Notes under the pieces: generated by a model
What the model was told of the DNA's origin: nothing
Databases searched by the model: none
Seen by the model: only the letters and a program-made list of their open reading frames with translations
Position numbers and translations under genes: made by a program
Shown: positions 34,116 through 44,890 of the stretch, in pieces
How the letters are laid out: each line of letters starts with the position of its first letter
Position numbering within the stretch: the first letter of the stretch is position 1
NCBI GenBank assembly: GCA_947044405.1
Contig: CAMRHE010000207.1
Location: 1,684,001-1,748,000 of the forward strand
DNA: 64,000 bases
Direction of reading: 5' to 3'
Origin: Leptodactylus fallax
Lineage: Eukaryota; Chordata; Amphibia; Anura; Leptodactylidae

Positions 34116-35739
34116 TACAGACCAAAAGTTTGGACACACCTTCTCATTCCAAGAGTTTTCTGTATTTTCATGACTATAAAAATTGTAGATTCACACTGAA
34201 GGCATCAAAACTATGAATTAACACATGTGGAATTATATACTTAAAAAAGTGTGAAACAACTGAAAATATGTCTTATATTCTAGGTTCTTCAAAGTAGCCA
34301 CCTTTTGCTTTGATTACTGCTTTGCACACTCTTGGCATTCTCTTGATGAGCTTCAAGAGGTAGTCAACTGAAATGGTTTTCACTTCACAGGTGTGCCCTG
34401 TCAGGTTTAATAAGTGGGATTTCTTGCCTTATAAATGGGGTTGGGACCATCAGTTGTGGTGTTCAGAAGTCAGGTGGATACACAGCTGATAGTCCTACTG
34501 AATCGAGTGTTAGAATTTGTATTATGGCAAGGAAAAAGCAGCTAAGTAAAGAAAAACGAGTGGCCATCATTACTTTAAGAAATGAAGGTCAGTCAGTCCG
34601 AAAAATTGGGAAAACTTTGAAAGTATCCCCAAGTGCAGTGGCCAAAACCATCAAGCGCTACAAAGAAACTGACTCACATGAGGACTGCCCCAGGAAAGGA
34701 AGACCAAGAGTCACCTCTGCTGCGGAGGATAAGTTCATCCGAGTCACCAGCCTCAGAAATCGCAGGTTAACAGCAGCTCAGATTAGAGACCAGGTCAATG
34801 CCTCACAGAGTTCTAGCAGCAGACACATCTCTACAACAACTGTTAAGAGGAGACTGTGTGCAGCAGGCCTTCATGGTAAAATAGCTGCTAGGAAACCACT
34901 GCTAAGGACAGGCAACAAGCACAAGAGACTTGTTTGGGCTAAAGAACACAAGGAATGGACATTAGACCTGTGGAAATCTGTGCTTTGGTCTGATGAGTCC
35001 AAATTTGAGATCTTTGGTTCCAACCACCGTGTCTTTGTGCGACGCAGAAAAGGTGAACGAACGGACTCTACATGCCTGGTTCCCACCGTGAAGCATGGAG
35101 GAGGAGGTGTGATGGTGTGGGGGTGCTTTGCTGGTGACACTGTTGGGGATTTATTCAAAACTGAAGGAATACTGAACCAGCATGGTTACCACAGCATCTT
35201 GCAGCGGCATGCTATTCCATCCTGTTTGCGTTTAGTTGGACCATCATTTATTTTTCAACAGGGCAATGACCCCAAACACACCTCCAGACTGTGTAAGGGC
35301 TATTTGACCAAGAAGGAGAGTGATGGGGTGCTACGCCAGATGACCTGGCCTCCACAGTCACCAGACCTGAACCCAATCGAGATGGTTTGGGGTGAGCTGG
35401 ACCGCAGAGTGAAGGCAAAAGAGCCAACAAGTGCTAAGCATCTCTGGGAACTCCTTCAAGACTGTTGGAAGACCATTTCAGGTGACTACCTCTTGAAGCT
35501 CATCAAGAGAATGCCAAGAGTGTGCAAAGCAGTAATCAAAGCAAAAGGTGGCTACTTTGAAGAACCTAGAATATAAGACATATTTTCAGTTGTTTCACAC
35601 TTTTTTGTTAAGTATATAATTCCACATGTCTTAATTCATAGTTTTGATGCCTTCAGTGTGAATCTACAATTTTTATAGTCCTGAAAATACAGAAAACTCT
35701 TGGAATGAGAAGGTGTGTCCAAACTTTTGGTCTGTACTG
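34113..35739 (+). mobile_element. Tc1/mariner element, family A, copy 2 (full ORF, catalytic Asp lost)
   Basis: Full-length element, about 1.63 kb, with inverted ends CAGTACAGACCAAAAG... at 34113 and the complement ending at 35739, flanked by TA. It has the same orientation as copy 1, only about 65 bp away. It encodes an uninterrupted transposase at 34524-35576. The two copies are very similar, which indicates a common recent source. Confidence 0.92.
34524..35576 (+). CDS. Tc1-type transposase, 350 residues, probable catalytic-dead
   Basis: Starts MARKKQLSKEKRVAIITLRN, the usual Tc1 N-terminal helix-turn-helix. A GRPR hook (KGRPRVT) and a second helical DNA-binding segment lie by residue about 120, followed by the DDE domain. 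The first Asp is in WSDESKFE (about residue 155). The motif normally QQDND reads QQGND here, so the second catalytic Asp (about residue 248) is Gly (GGC for GAC). The Glu in NPIEMVW is kept. Length is normal for the family. A Gly at this metal-binding position should abolish cleavage, so this copy is intact in frame but likely inactive. It would act at the element's inverted ends in the nucleus. Confidence 0.9.
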   Translation: MARKKQLSKEKRVAIITLRNEGQSVRKIGKTLKVSPSAVAKTIKRYKETDSHEDCPRKGRPRVTSAAEDKFIRVTSLRNRRLTAAQIRDQVNASQSSSSRHISTTTVKRRLCAAGLHGKIAARKPLLRTGNKHKRLVWAKEHKEWTLDLWKSVLWSDESKFEIFGSNHRVFVRRRKGERTDSTCLVPTVKHGGGGVMVWGCFAGDTVGDLFKTEGILNQHGYHSILQRHAIPSCLRLVGPSFIFQQGNDPKHTSRLCKGYLTKKESDGVLRQMTWPPQSPDLNPIEMVWGELDRRVKAKEPTSAKHLWELLQDCWKTISGDYLLKLIKRMPRVCKAVIKAKGGYFEEPRI

Positions 35740-35802
35740 TATATATATATCCTTATAGGGTTGAGGCCAGCCAGGGATAACATGGTAATGGTTACTCTAG
35801 AT

Positions 35803-37085
35803 CAGTGTTTCTCAACCTTATTAAGTGAAGGACCCCCTAGTGAGAAAACATCCCCACAGAGTACCCCTAAAGTAGTAGTCACTTATAATAAGGCTTTCCT
35901 CTGAGCCTTTAACAGTTATAGCCCCCTCAGTGCCCCTAGTCAGTAGAATATCCCCTCAGTTCCCCTACATGTAGTATAATAGTCCTTACACTCCACATGT
36001 AAAATAATGACCTGTACAGTGTCCCCCACATATAATAAAATGGCCCCTACACGCAGTGATGTTTAAGGAGCGAGTGTACAGTACAGACAGTGTGCCATCC
36101 CCCACACCTCCATACATGGAAAAGATCCCTGTGACAAAATAATAACAGCCCTCCATGCAGTATAATGTCCCGTAGTGGCCCCTTCACGCTGTATAATAGC
36201 CCGAAGTGGCCCCTTCGCGCAGTATAATGGCCTGTAGTGGCCCCTTCGCGCAGTATAATGGCCCGTAGTTGCCCCTTCGCACAGTATAATGGCCCGTAGT
36301 GGCCCCTCCCGCGCAGTATAATGGCCCGTAGTGGCCCCTCCGCGCAGTATAATGGCCCGTAGTGGCCCCTCCGCGCAGTATAATGGCCCGTAGTGGCCCC
36401 TCCGCGCAGTATAATGGCCCGTAGTGGCCCCTCCGCGCAGTATAATGGCCCGTAGTGGCCCCTCCGGCCCGTATAATGGCCCGTAGTGGCCCCTCCGCGC
36501 AGTATAATGGCCCGTAGTGGCCCCTCCGCGCAGTATAATGGCCCGTAGTGGCCCCTCCGCGCAGTATAATGGCCCGTAGTGGCCCCTCCGTGCAGTATAA
36601 TGGCCCATAGTGTCCCCTCCGCGCAGTATAATGTCCCGTAGTGTCCCCTCCACACAGTGTAATGTCCCATAGTAGCCCCTCCATGCAGTATAATGTTCCA
36701 TAGTGGGCCCCCATACAATATAATGCCCTATAGTGGGCCCCCATACAGAATAGTGTCACAGAGTGGTCCCTATACTAATAGAATTTTGAAAAATCCCATA
36801 TACCATAGGGATGAACCTGACATTTTGGTGGTTCGCCATCCATGAACTACTATTATACTCTGGGATTTCCTCAGAACCACACAGCATAAGTAGCGAAGAA
36901 CCAGGGGAGGTGAGAGGAGGAAACAAACAGTGTTACCTTCCTCCCCCTGGCTCCAGCGCAGGACCCGTGTCCTGTTTGGCCTCTTCCAGTTTACTGAGTG
37001 ACGTCAGTGGTCACGCACAACATCATATGAACAGGAGGCCAGCTTTAGATGGAGGCAGCTGCAAGCAAAATGTGACGAAGTAGGA
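35803..37085. mobile_element. hAT-like element remnant carrying the hairpin/minisatellite module (inverted)
   Basis: The left end CAGTGTTTCTCAACC is a typical hAT terminus. After about 330 bp of degenerate CCCC-rich near-repeats comes a 31-bp minisatellite (36140-36775), then a decayed hairpin at about 36848-36897 and an arm with AACAAACAGTGTTACC-type words. No right terminus or 8-bp duplication was found; a TA-flanked element begins at 37090. Confidence 0.6.
36140..36775. repeat. 31-bp minisatellite, about 20 units
   Basis: The unit on the + strand resembles GCGCAGTATAATGGCCCGTA plus GTGGCCCCTCC. The reverse complement matches the unit at 22396-23185 (GGGGCCACTA...GGGACATAATACTG... pattern). 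All three frames of the - strand are open across it, so the 190-223 codon frames there are repeat artefacts. Confidence 0.9.
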
Positions 37086-37089
37086 GATA

Positions 37090-37785
37090 CAGGTGCATCT
37101 CAATAAATTAGAATATCTTTGAAACATTTATTTCTTTCAGTAATTAAATTAAAAAAGTGACCTCCTATATTTTCTAGATTCTTTACACACAGAGTCTTCT
37201 ATTTCAAGTGTTTTCTTTCTGTAAATGTTGATTATGGATTACAGGTAATGAAAACCAAAATCTAAGAAAATTAGAATATTGTAAAAAAGGTCAGTATTGT
37301 AAATTGTGTCAATTGCCTAGGTGTTCACACGGAGTTTTTTGCCAGCGGATTTTGACGCGGAATCCGCGTCAAAATCCTCCTGTAAAAACTCCTCCCATTC
37401 GTTTCAGTGGGAGTCAGTAGCGTTTTTTTTTCCTCTAGCGGCTTTTTTCCGCTAGTGGAAAAAAAAAGCAACATGACCTATCTTGCCGCGGATTCCGCCC
37501 GTGGTGTCCACGGCTCGAGACGCTCTCCTGATTAGGCCCATTCATCCGGGCTTAATCAGGAGCGGTTAGACGCGACGGAATGCTGATGCACTGCATTGGA
37601 ATTCCGTTGCGACTGACTGTGGCGAAAACTCCGGGGCGGAAAATTTTCCACTGTGTGAACACACCCTAAATGGTCCCTCAGTCTGGTTCAGTAGGACATA
37701 CAATCATGGAAGATGCTGATTATGGATTGTATTACTGAAATGAATGAATGTTTCAAAGATATTCACATTTATTGAGATGCACGTG
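37090..37785. mobile_element. TA-flanked non-autonomous Tc1/mariner-like element with a MITE inside
   Basis: The left end reads CAGGTGCATCTCAATAAATT and the right end TTTATTGAGATGCACGTG. They are inverted over more than 30 bp, including ATATCTTTGAAA, and TA lies on both sides (37088-37089 and 37786-37787). Between about 37321 and 37666 sits a second element of the GTTCACAC family. Without that insert the host would be about 350 bp. No transposase. Confidence 0.8.
37321..37666. repeat. MITE, 'TTCACACGGAG' family, nested copy
   Basis: Left GTGTTCACACGGAGTTTTTT, right TTTTCCACTGTGTGAACACACCC, followed by TAA. It has inverted arms with GCGGAATCCGCG and a central TGATTAGGCCCATTCATCCG / TAATCAGGAGCG palindrome. 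That palindrome is also present at about 62985-63025, which places the two copies in one subfamily. Confidence 0.75.
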
Positions 37786-39054
37786 TATAACTTGAGTAAT
37801 GGGGGGCAGAGCTGGGCTGCATTTAGGGGTGTTTATCTAGAGCGGATGGCAAAGCCGCAGCAACAGACAGAACTCCCCTAAAGCCCTTTTCAGCAGAGAT
37901 GGGCTGCAGTTTTAAAAAAAAAAAAAAAAAGCCCCTAAGGCAGAATAAGAAAGACATCTTTGGAAAGTGTAGAAGTCGCTCTACAATGTACTGTCATTAG
38001 ACTGATACTGTTTTTCCTCCTGACAGATTCTTTGTGCAGGTGCTTTATACACAGAGACTATCTCCCCTACCAGCAATGTTTTTAAGGCCTAGTTCACTTG
38101 ACCAAATTTTTAGTCTCTGCAAAGGGATAGCCCTCTGACCCATATCAGTGTGTGCGAATGCAGCATGCACTGCTTTATTTTGTGCTGAGAAGGTCTACTG
38201 GTCCAAACATAAGGACTGCACACGTGCAAAAATCATCCATTTGGTGCAGATGCAACTCAAGCAATTTTTTATTTTTTTTTAAATAGATGGATGTGAGCAC
38301 AGTTTAAAGAACATGTCTCTAGACAAACTGAGTCCAATGGAACATGTTACAATGGTTTTTTTGGTTTTTTTTTTTAATCAGATTTGTAGGGGGGCAGAAA
38401 CAGAAGAGAGGGGACACCTTAAGAAAGCAGACAGCTTCTAGTACAGCGTCATAAAATTGGTCTTTTCAGAGGCTACAGAGAGGTTTTTGGTTTGCTTGTC
38501 ACAGTTTGTGGTTCGTAAACCACCTCCGTTCTCTCTGTTTGGATGTGATCACCCGGTTATTATGCCCCTTATGTAATTGATTAGTATATAAGAAGAGGTC
38601 AATGAATATTCTTCTGAGTATCTAAAAATAAAACCATAAATTATAACCTGTCCAAATTAATTCCTTCTTTACGTAGAACCTAACAAATGGCTCTCAATTA
38701 CCAGTATTGTTTCAGTAGTTTATTACCTAATTGATCAATTAAACGGGTAACTAAAGAGATATATAAATAGTTATTTAATAAAAGTTGTCAAGGGAAAATT
38801 GCCCACGCTTAGGGAGTTCAAGTTGTTTCCTTTATTTTAGAATTTGCCTTTAAGAAAAATACAAGTTTAACACTACAGGAAACCTCAATATTTGTCATGC
38901 CCATCGTATAATGCTTAGATATTTATTAAAATAACGTGGTTAGGTTTTACCGGTCTTTCTTGTATCTAAGTGGAAAAATGGTGGGGGGGGGGGGTAGTTT
39001 GTCACTAAGTTCATCAAGACAGAAATTGACGGAGAAGCCACAGAAGAAATATAG

Positions 39055-39086
<32 letters not shown>

Positions 39087-39088
<2 letters not shown>

Positions 39089-39425
39089 AAAGAAACAGAG
39101 ATGGATGGCACTACTCCAAGACCCAACCTATGAGCCATGAACTCTTCAATTAAGGCCAGCACTAGGAGGACAGAAATAGCAAAAAGCTCTAAAGGTGGGG
39201 CTCACACCCCAATATATAGTGTGGCTGAAATATCTCATATATGAAGAAAAAAAAAGCAGGAGGCACTCACCAGAGTACTGTATATCTTAAAAGGCAATCT
39301 TTTATTCCAAAAATGTCCATAAAAACATCCACAATGGTATAAGGAAGAGAGAATAATGCAAACAAGGCTAGGCAACGAATCGTTTCAAGCTACATGCGCC
39401 TTACAATGCCACCTGGTACTTGGGC
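39087..39425 (-). repeat. Dispersed repeat with degenerate hammerhead-like end
   Basis: Read on the - strand, a CTTGAAACGATTCGTTGCC segment near 39370-39390 is followed by AATAAAAGATTGCC near 39298. This resembles the layout of the repeats at 50.2 and 57.6 kb. The catalytic CTGATGA box is not intact. Confidence 0.35.
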
Positions 39426-40669
39426 ATGATAAAGTTCCCAAATGACTGAGTTGTGCCTGATGTGGACCCCCCAGCTCCATACGCTGCGTACAGCTTCCTG
39501 TCCGTAGCTGCAGCTCTGCTCTCATTCACAATGGGTCTAATATAGTGGCTTTTGCAAGACACTGTATTAGTCCCATTATTGTTATATTTTTTTTATGGTG
39601 GTCACTGTGCAGGATAAATGACATGGTATCTTTATTCTGTGGGTCAGCACGAACACAGCAATGTCAGATTTATATAGTTTACATTATTTTTGTGCTTAGT
39701 TTGCACAATAAAATCACAAGAAAAAAAAACTTTAGGGTCACCATATTTTGAAAGCCACTTTTTTAAAAAAATGTCATTGATTTTTGACAGTGCATACAAC
39801 TTTTTGATCAATTTTTATTTTATTGGGAATGTGAGATGACAAAAAAACTGCAGTCTTGGCATTATTATATATGTTTTATTTATGGCATTCACCAGGCAAG
39901 TCAAATAATGCGATATTTATATCGTTCCAGTTATTTCCGAAGATGTGGAGTTGGTAATACAAACTTCTTACGACAATTCCTCTTTTTCTACATTCCAACT
40001 CCAGCTCCTTTATAAATGGATGTTTTTGATCAACTCTTGCCTGCAGCAAAGCAAGAAGCCTTAGAAACAGAGATACTTTCTCACCGATCAATTCTGACCT
40101 AAGTGGTGAGAAATAAGAAAGAATTGTGTTAATTGACTTAGACAGACCAGGGAATAGAGATGGTAAACCGATTCGTTGCCAACCAGGTTCAGCCCAAATA
40201 TTCAAAATTGTTGTTTTTTTTTTTTTTTAACTAAACCGAATAAATGAAGATTCATCTCGGACAAACCAAAATGACCGCAGCCCATGTATAGCACAGTAAA
40301 AATACAGAAAAGACACGTCTTGCAAGTCACTGTCACATTCTGGTACCACCTGGCTATGCTAATGTTATAAACCTGTATATAAGGTTGTGTGGGCTGAAAC
40401 ACGAGACATATCAGTGATAGTGGAAGTAGGGGATGGATGTGTTATTCATCACTGCATGGTACAGAGCACAAAGTGCTGCAAAGCTTTCAATACAACTAGG
40501 AGTAGGAGAATAAGAACACAGATTAGTCAGATTTAATCACAGGCAGATTAGTGATAGAAATCATAGATAGGAGTGAGGGAGAATATCTGTGCTGTGTGAG
40601 CCTGACTACAGCAGGAATACAGACAAGCAAAGCACAGTTAGGACAGTTTCCGCATTAAATCTTATTTAA

Positions 40670-40864
40670 GGCTGAGGCCCCACGTTGCGGAAATGCAGCG
40701 TTTTCTGTTGCAAAGTCAGGAGTGGCTTGAAAAGCAACGGAAAATACACATAAAGAACTTAGACGTTTCCCTTCTGTTAAATCCACTCCGGACTTTGGCT
40801 CAAAAAAACGTAACAAAATCTGCAACAAAAAACACTGCGTTTCTGTAATGTGAGGCCACAGCCT
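40670..40864. repeat. MITE, 'GCCCCACGTT' foldback family, copy 2
   Basis: Left GGCTGAGGCCCCACGTTGCG, right TAATGTGAGGCCACAGCC. The arms contain AAGTCAGGAGTGG and CCACTCCGGACTTTGGCTC. Same family as 6155-6381 and 63762-63980. Confidence 0.75.
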
Positions 40865-41382
40865 ATGGGTTTATTTTTATTTTTGCTCTCCCAATAGACA
40901 GTGTGATGGAACCTGCTAATCTGAAAAAAAAAAAAAAAAAACTAAATTTCTTAAGCGTTTTTTTTGCTGCTCACAAAATAAATAGTCACCACTGCCACCA
41001 CTCAGCCACACATGTCCTGCAGCCTGGACCATCACATTCCACTATAGCACACTGTTGGTGCCACAGTTTTGGCATTAAAGAAAAAAAAAATTGATTTCAC
41101 ATCTGCTGCCTTAAAGATAAAGATAATTTGATCACTTTTCAACTAGGCTCCCATCCACAAATTTGTCTCCCAAATAGCAACAAGCCTGTAAGCAAATTTT
41201 TCTATAAAACCAGGTGTGTCTAAAAAAATATGGGCAAGTACCTTTCCCCAAAAAAGGGTAATCTTGAAGTGTTTTAAATGTTAAAATGTGCAGTGTTTGT
41301 ATCTACTGCTTACCATCCGTTTTTCCATAGACATACATGTCACTTTCACTTTGACGTGACTTCGGTCGTGTTTGCCTTAGAG

Positions 41383-42719
41383 CAGGGGTCTCAAACTCAA
41401 TTTACCCGGGGGCCGCTGGAGGTAGAGTCTGGGTGAGGCTGGGCCGCATCAGGTTTTCCACACCGGTAATATGCTCCATATTGGCCCCTGCACACGGTAT
41501 TATGCTCCACAGTGGCCCCAGCACACGGTATTATGCTCCATAGTGGCCCCTGCACTGGTATTATGCTCCATAGTGGCCCCTGCACTTGTATTATGCTCCA
41601 TAGTGGCCCCTGCACCCGGTATTATGCTCTATAGTGGCCCCTGCACTCGGTATTATGCTCTATAGTGGCCCCTGCACTTGTATTATGCACCAGAGTGGCC
41701 CCTGCACAGGGTATTATGCTCTACAGTGGTCCCTGCACAGGGTATTATGCCACATAGTGGACCACCCATGAACTATTATTATACTCTGGGGTCTTTTCAG
41801 ACCCCAGAGTATAATGATTGGAGACCCAGGGGAGAATACAAACATAAAAAACAGTTGTACTTACCTATCCTGGACACCGGTGCACTCCTTGCAGTTTTCG
41901 GCCCTGTTTAATTACGCACACACGTCACGTGATCAGGCCGGCGACGCGACCTGATGACATCACCAGAGGCCTCAAGCCTGCTCGGAGTTACATCGAATCG
42001 CAGGAGGTGAGTAACACTGGTTTTTATGTTCCCTCACCAACCCTAGGCCTCCGATTATTATACTTCGGGGTCTTTTCAGACCCCGGAGTATAATAATAGT
42101 AGTATTTGCGGGCCGCGGCCTCACTTTCCGAGGCCCGCGGCCGCTCACAGCGGCATCCACTTCCCTTTCAGCGTCCCATAGCAGAAGGGGAAGCGGGGGC
42201 GGCCACGAGCAGACGCGGGGTATGTAAATAAATAGGCCGTGACCTGGTGGGGATACTACAGCAGGTTACGGCCTATTTATATATATAAAAAAAAAGTTAT
42301 CTGTACCTACTTGCGATGCCTTGATGCAGCCGCCGCCTCCTCTTCTTGTCCGCGATGTCTGTGTCTCAGCGTAGGCGGTGTGATGACGTCATTGTATCGC
42401 CACCTACGCTGAGATGCGACGTCTTATAAACCAGCCCAGGACAGACCGCGCTCAGCTCTGTTTTTTTTTGTTTTTTTTTTAAAGCGGCCTGTCCTGGGCT
42501 GGTTTACATTCAATAGTAAAAATGCCGGCCCCCGGACAGTGCCGCCTGGCGCAGCCGCCTGATTGGTAGGTTCATTCAGCTCCGCACACAACACTGAAAA
42601 GTGCCATTCCTATCAAACTCGGGCCGTACTAACGTTAAACTTTGATATTGAGGTGGGGGCCGCAAACTATTGTCCCGAGGGCCGCAGTTGACCCGCGGGC
42701 CGCGAGTTTGAGACCCCTG
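41383..42719. mobile_element. hAT-like non-autonomous element, 1337 bp
   Basis: The terminal inverted repeats CAGGGGTCTCAAACTC and GAGTTTGAGACCCCTG are perfect over 16 bp and flanked by a perfect 8-bp duplication CCTTAGAG (41375-41382 and 42720-42727). Inside, in order: a 31-bp minisatellite (about 41465-41765), a hairpin (41774-41820), an arm, a GC-rich core, the inverted arm, a hairpin (42052-42100), then GC-rich sequence. No transposase. Confidence 0.9.
41465..41765. repeat. 31-bp minisatellite, about 9-10 units
   Basis: The unit resembles GGTATTATGCTCCATAGTGG plus CCCCTGCACCC. The reverse complement (GGGGCCACTATGGAGCATAATACC...) is clearly the same unit as at 22.4 and 54.2 kb. Confidence 0.85.
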
Positions 42720-42793
42720 CCTTAGAGAGCTAGAAATTGGATAGATAAATTCCTAGGAGCCCTGACAGTGTTATACACTAGGTTTTATAGATA

Positions 42794-44418
42794 CAGTCAT
42801 ATGAAAAAGTTTGGGCACCCCTATTAATCTTAATCATTTTTAGTTCTAAATATTTGGGTGTTTGCAACAGCCATTTCAATTTGATATATCTAATAACTGA
42901 TGGACACAGTAATATTTCAGGATTGAAATGAGGTTTATTGTACTAACAGAAAATGTGCAATATGCATTAAACCAAAATTTGACCGGTGCAAAAATTTGGG
43001 TACCCTTATCATTTTATTGATTTGAATACTCCTAACTACTTTTTACTGACTTACTGAAGCACAAAATTGGTTTTGTAACCTCATAGCCAGGTGTATCCAA
43101 TCATGAGAAAAGGTATTTAAGGTGGCCAATTGCAAGTTGTTCTCCTATTTGAATCTCCTCTGAAGAGTGGCATCATGGGCTCCGCAAAACAACTCTCAAA
43201 TGATCTGAAAACAAAGATTGTTCAACATAGTTGTTCAGGGGAAGGATACAAAAAGTTGTCTCAGAGATTTAACCTGTCAGTTTCCACTGTGAGGAACATA
43301 GTAAGGAAATGGAAGACCACAGGGACAGTTCTTGTTAAGCCCAGAAGTGGCAGGCCAAGAAAAATATCAGAAAGGCAGAGAAGAAGAATGGTGAGAACAG
43401 TCAAGGACAATCCACAGACCACCTCCAAAGAGCTGCAGCATCATCTTGCTGCAGATGGTGTCACTGTGCATCGGTCAACAATACAGCACACTTTGCACAA
43501 GGAGAAGCTGTATGGGAGAGTGATGCGAAAGAAGCCGTTTCTGAAAGCACGCCACAAACAGAGTCGCCTGAGGTATGCAAAAGCACATTTGGACAAGCCA
43601 GCTTCATTTTGGAAGAAGGTCCTGTGGACTGATGAAACAAAGATTGAGTTGTTTGGTCATACAAAAAGGCGTTATGCATGGCGTCAAAAAAACACAGCAT
43701 TCCAAGAAAAACACTTGCTACCCACTGTAAAATTTGGTGGAGTTTCCATCAGGCTTTGGGGCTGTGTGGCCAATGCCGGCACCGGGAATCTTGTTAAAGT
43801 TGAGGGTCGCATGGATTCAACTCAGTATCAGCAGATTCTTGAGAATAATGTACAAGAATCAGTGACGAATTTGAAGTTACGCCGGGGATGGATATTTCAG
43901 CAAGACAATGATCCAAAACACAGCTCCAAATCTACTCAGGCATTCATGCAGAGGAACAATTACAATGTTCTGGAATGGCCATCCCAGTCCCCAGACCTGA
44001 ATATCATTGAACATCTGTGGGATAATTTGAAGCGGGCTGTCCATGCTCGGCGACAATCAAACTTAACTGAACTGGAATTGTTTTGTAAAGAGGAATGGTC
44101 AAAAATACCTTCGTCCAGGATCCAGGAACTGATTAAAAGCTACAGGAAGTGACTAGAGGCTGTTATTTTTGCAAAAGGAGGATCTACTAAATATTAATGT
44201 CACTTTTCTGTTGAGGTGCCCATACTTTTGCACTGGTCAAATTTTGGTTTAATGCATATTGCACATTTTCTGTTAGTACAATAAACCTCATTTCAATCCT
44301 GAAATATTACTGTGTCCATCAGTTATTAGATATATCAAATTGAAATGGCTGTTGCAAACACCAAATATTTAGAACTAAAAATGATTAAGATTAATAGGGG
44401 GGCCCAAACTTTTTTTTT
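42794..44418 (+). mobile_element. Tc1/mariner element, family B, copy 1 (right end corrupted)
   Basis: The left end CAGTCATATGAAAAAGTTTG is preceded by TA at 42792. The right-hand inverted repeat begins normally after the transposase but dissolves after AATAGGGGGGCCCAAAC near 44400 into homopolymer-rich sequence, where copy 2 at 46868 keeps the proper end. The transposase lies at 43175-44152. Confidence 0.88.
43175..44152 (+). CDS. Tc1-type transposase, family B, 325 residues, C-terminally shortened
   Basis: The native Met is taken at 43175 (MGSAKQLSNDLKTKIVQHS) because it fits the Tc1 N-terminus; the upstream open frame lacks family similarity. Domains: two helix-turn-helix segments with a GRPRK hook near residue 65, then the DDE domain with Asp in WTDETKIELF, Asp in FQQDND and Glu in NIIEHLW, so the triad is present. 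The frame stops at ...KSYRK TGA, yet the next codons would read LEAVIFAKGGST, the normal C-terminal family motif. The likely event is CGA to TGA. The function of the truncated form is unknown. Confidence 0.85.
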   Translation: MGSAKQLSNDLKTKIVQHSCSGEGYKKLSQRFNLSVSTVRNIVRKWKTTGTVLVKPRSGRPRKISERQRRRMVRTVKDNPQTTSKELQHHLAADGVTVHRSTIQHTLHKEKLYGRVMRKKPFLKARHKQSRLRYAKAHLDKPASFWKKVLWTDETKIELFGHTKRRYAWRQKNTAFQEKHLLPTVKFGGVSIRLWGCVANAGTGNLVKVEGRMDSTQYQQILENNVQESVTNLKLRRGWIFQQDNDPKHSSKSTQAFMQRNNYNVLEWPSQSPDLNIIEHLWDNLKRAVHARRQSNLTELELFCKEEWSKIPSSRIQELIKSYRK

Positions 44419-44890
44419 GGGGGGGGGGCCCGGGGGGGCCGGTGAGGGTCCCCTTTTTTTTTTGGGGGGGGGGGGGCGGGGGGCCCGGGGGGGTATATTA
44501 TTTATTTTGATAGGTAGGCCCCCGGGCGGGGCGGCCGTGTATGTTCTTTATTTTGTGGCCCCGGCCCCCCGGGGGCCCGGGCGGCCCTCCACTCTTTTTT
44601 ATTATGCTACGTTCCCCGGGCCGCGCCCCGGCGCCCTCCTTTATATAGGGTGGCCGGCGGGCGCGGGCGGCGCCGTACACTATTTATATAAAGAGCCGGG
44701 GGGCGCCCGGGGGGTGCGCGCCACACACATATTTTGGTGGCGCTGGGCGCGCCGGGCTGACCATTTTTTAAAAGAGCCGGGGGGGCGCCGGGGGGGTAAC
44801 GACGATATACAAGAAAAAAAAAATGGCGGGGGTGGGGGGGGGGGGGGGGGCGGCCGCTCTTTTTTTTTTTTTTTTTTTCCTTTCCGCTCG
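44396..44890. other. Probable low-quality consensus (homopolymer noise)
   Basis: Runs of G, C, T and A of 5-20 bases follow each other with almost no ordinary sequence. The block starts abruptly inside a transposon terminus that is intact in the sister copy. The stretch also opens implausible Gly/Pro-rich frames. It reads like unreliable consensus or gap filling rather than natural DNA. Any annotation inside it should be ignored. Confidence 0.8.

Larger units (their letters stand above)
37788..41382. other. Gene-free stretch with short repeats
   Basis: Contents: A/T tracts (37914-37929 and others), a G run near 38984-38994, (TA)n at about 39058-39086, a repeat with a hammerhead-like remnant at about 39087-39425, and a MITE at 40670-40864. 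The open frames here are short and have no family features. Confidence 0.5.

Noticed and set aside
36047..36759. Three overlapping - strand frames of 191-223 codons
   Set aside because: Caused by a stop-free 31-bp minisatellite cycling through all frames.
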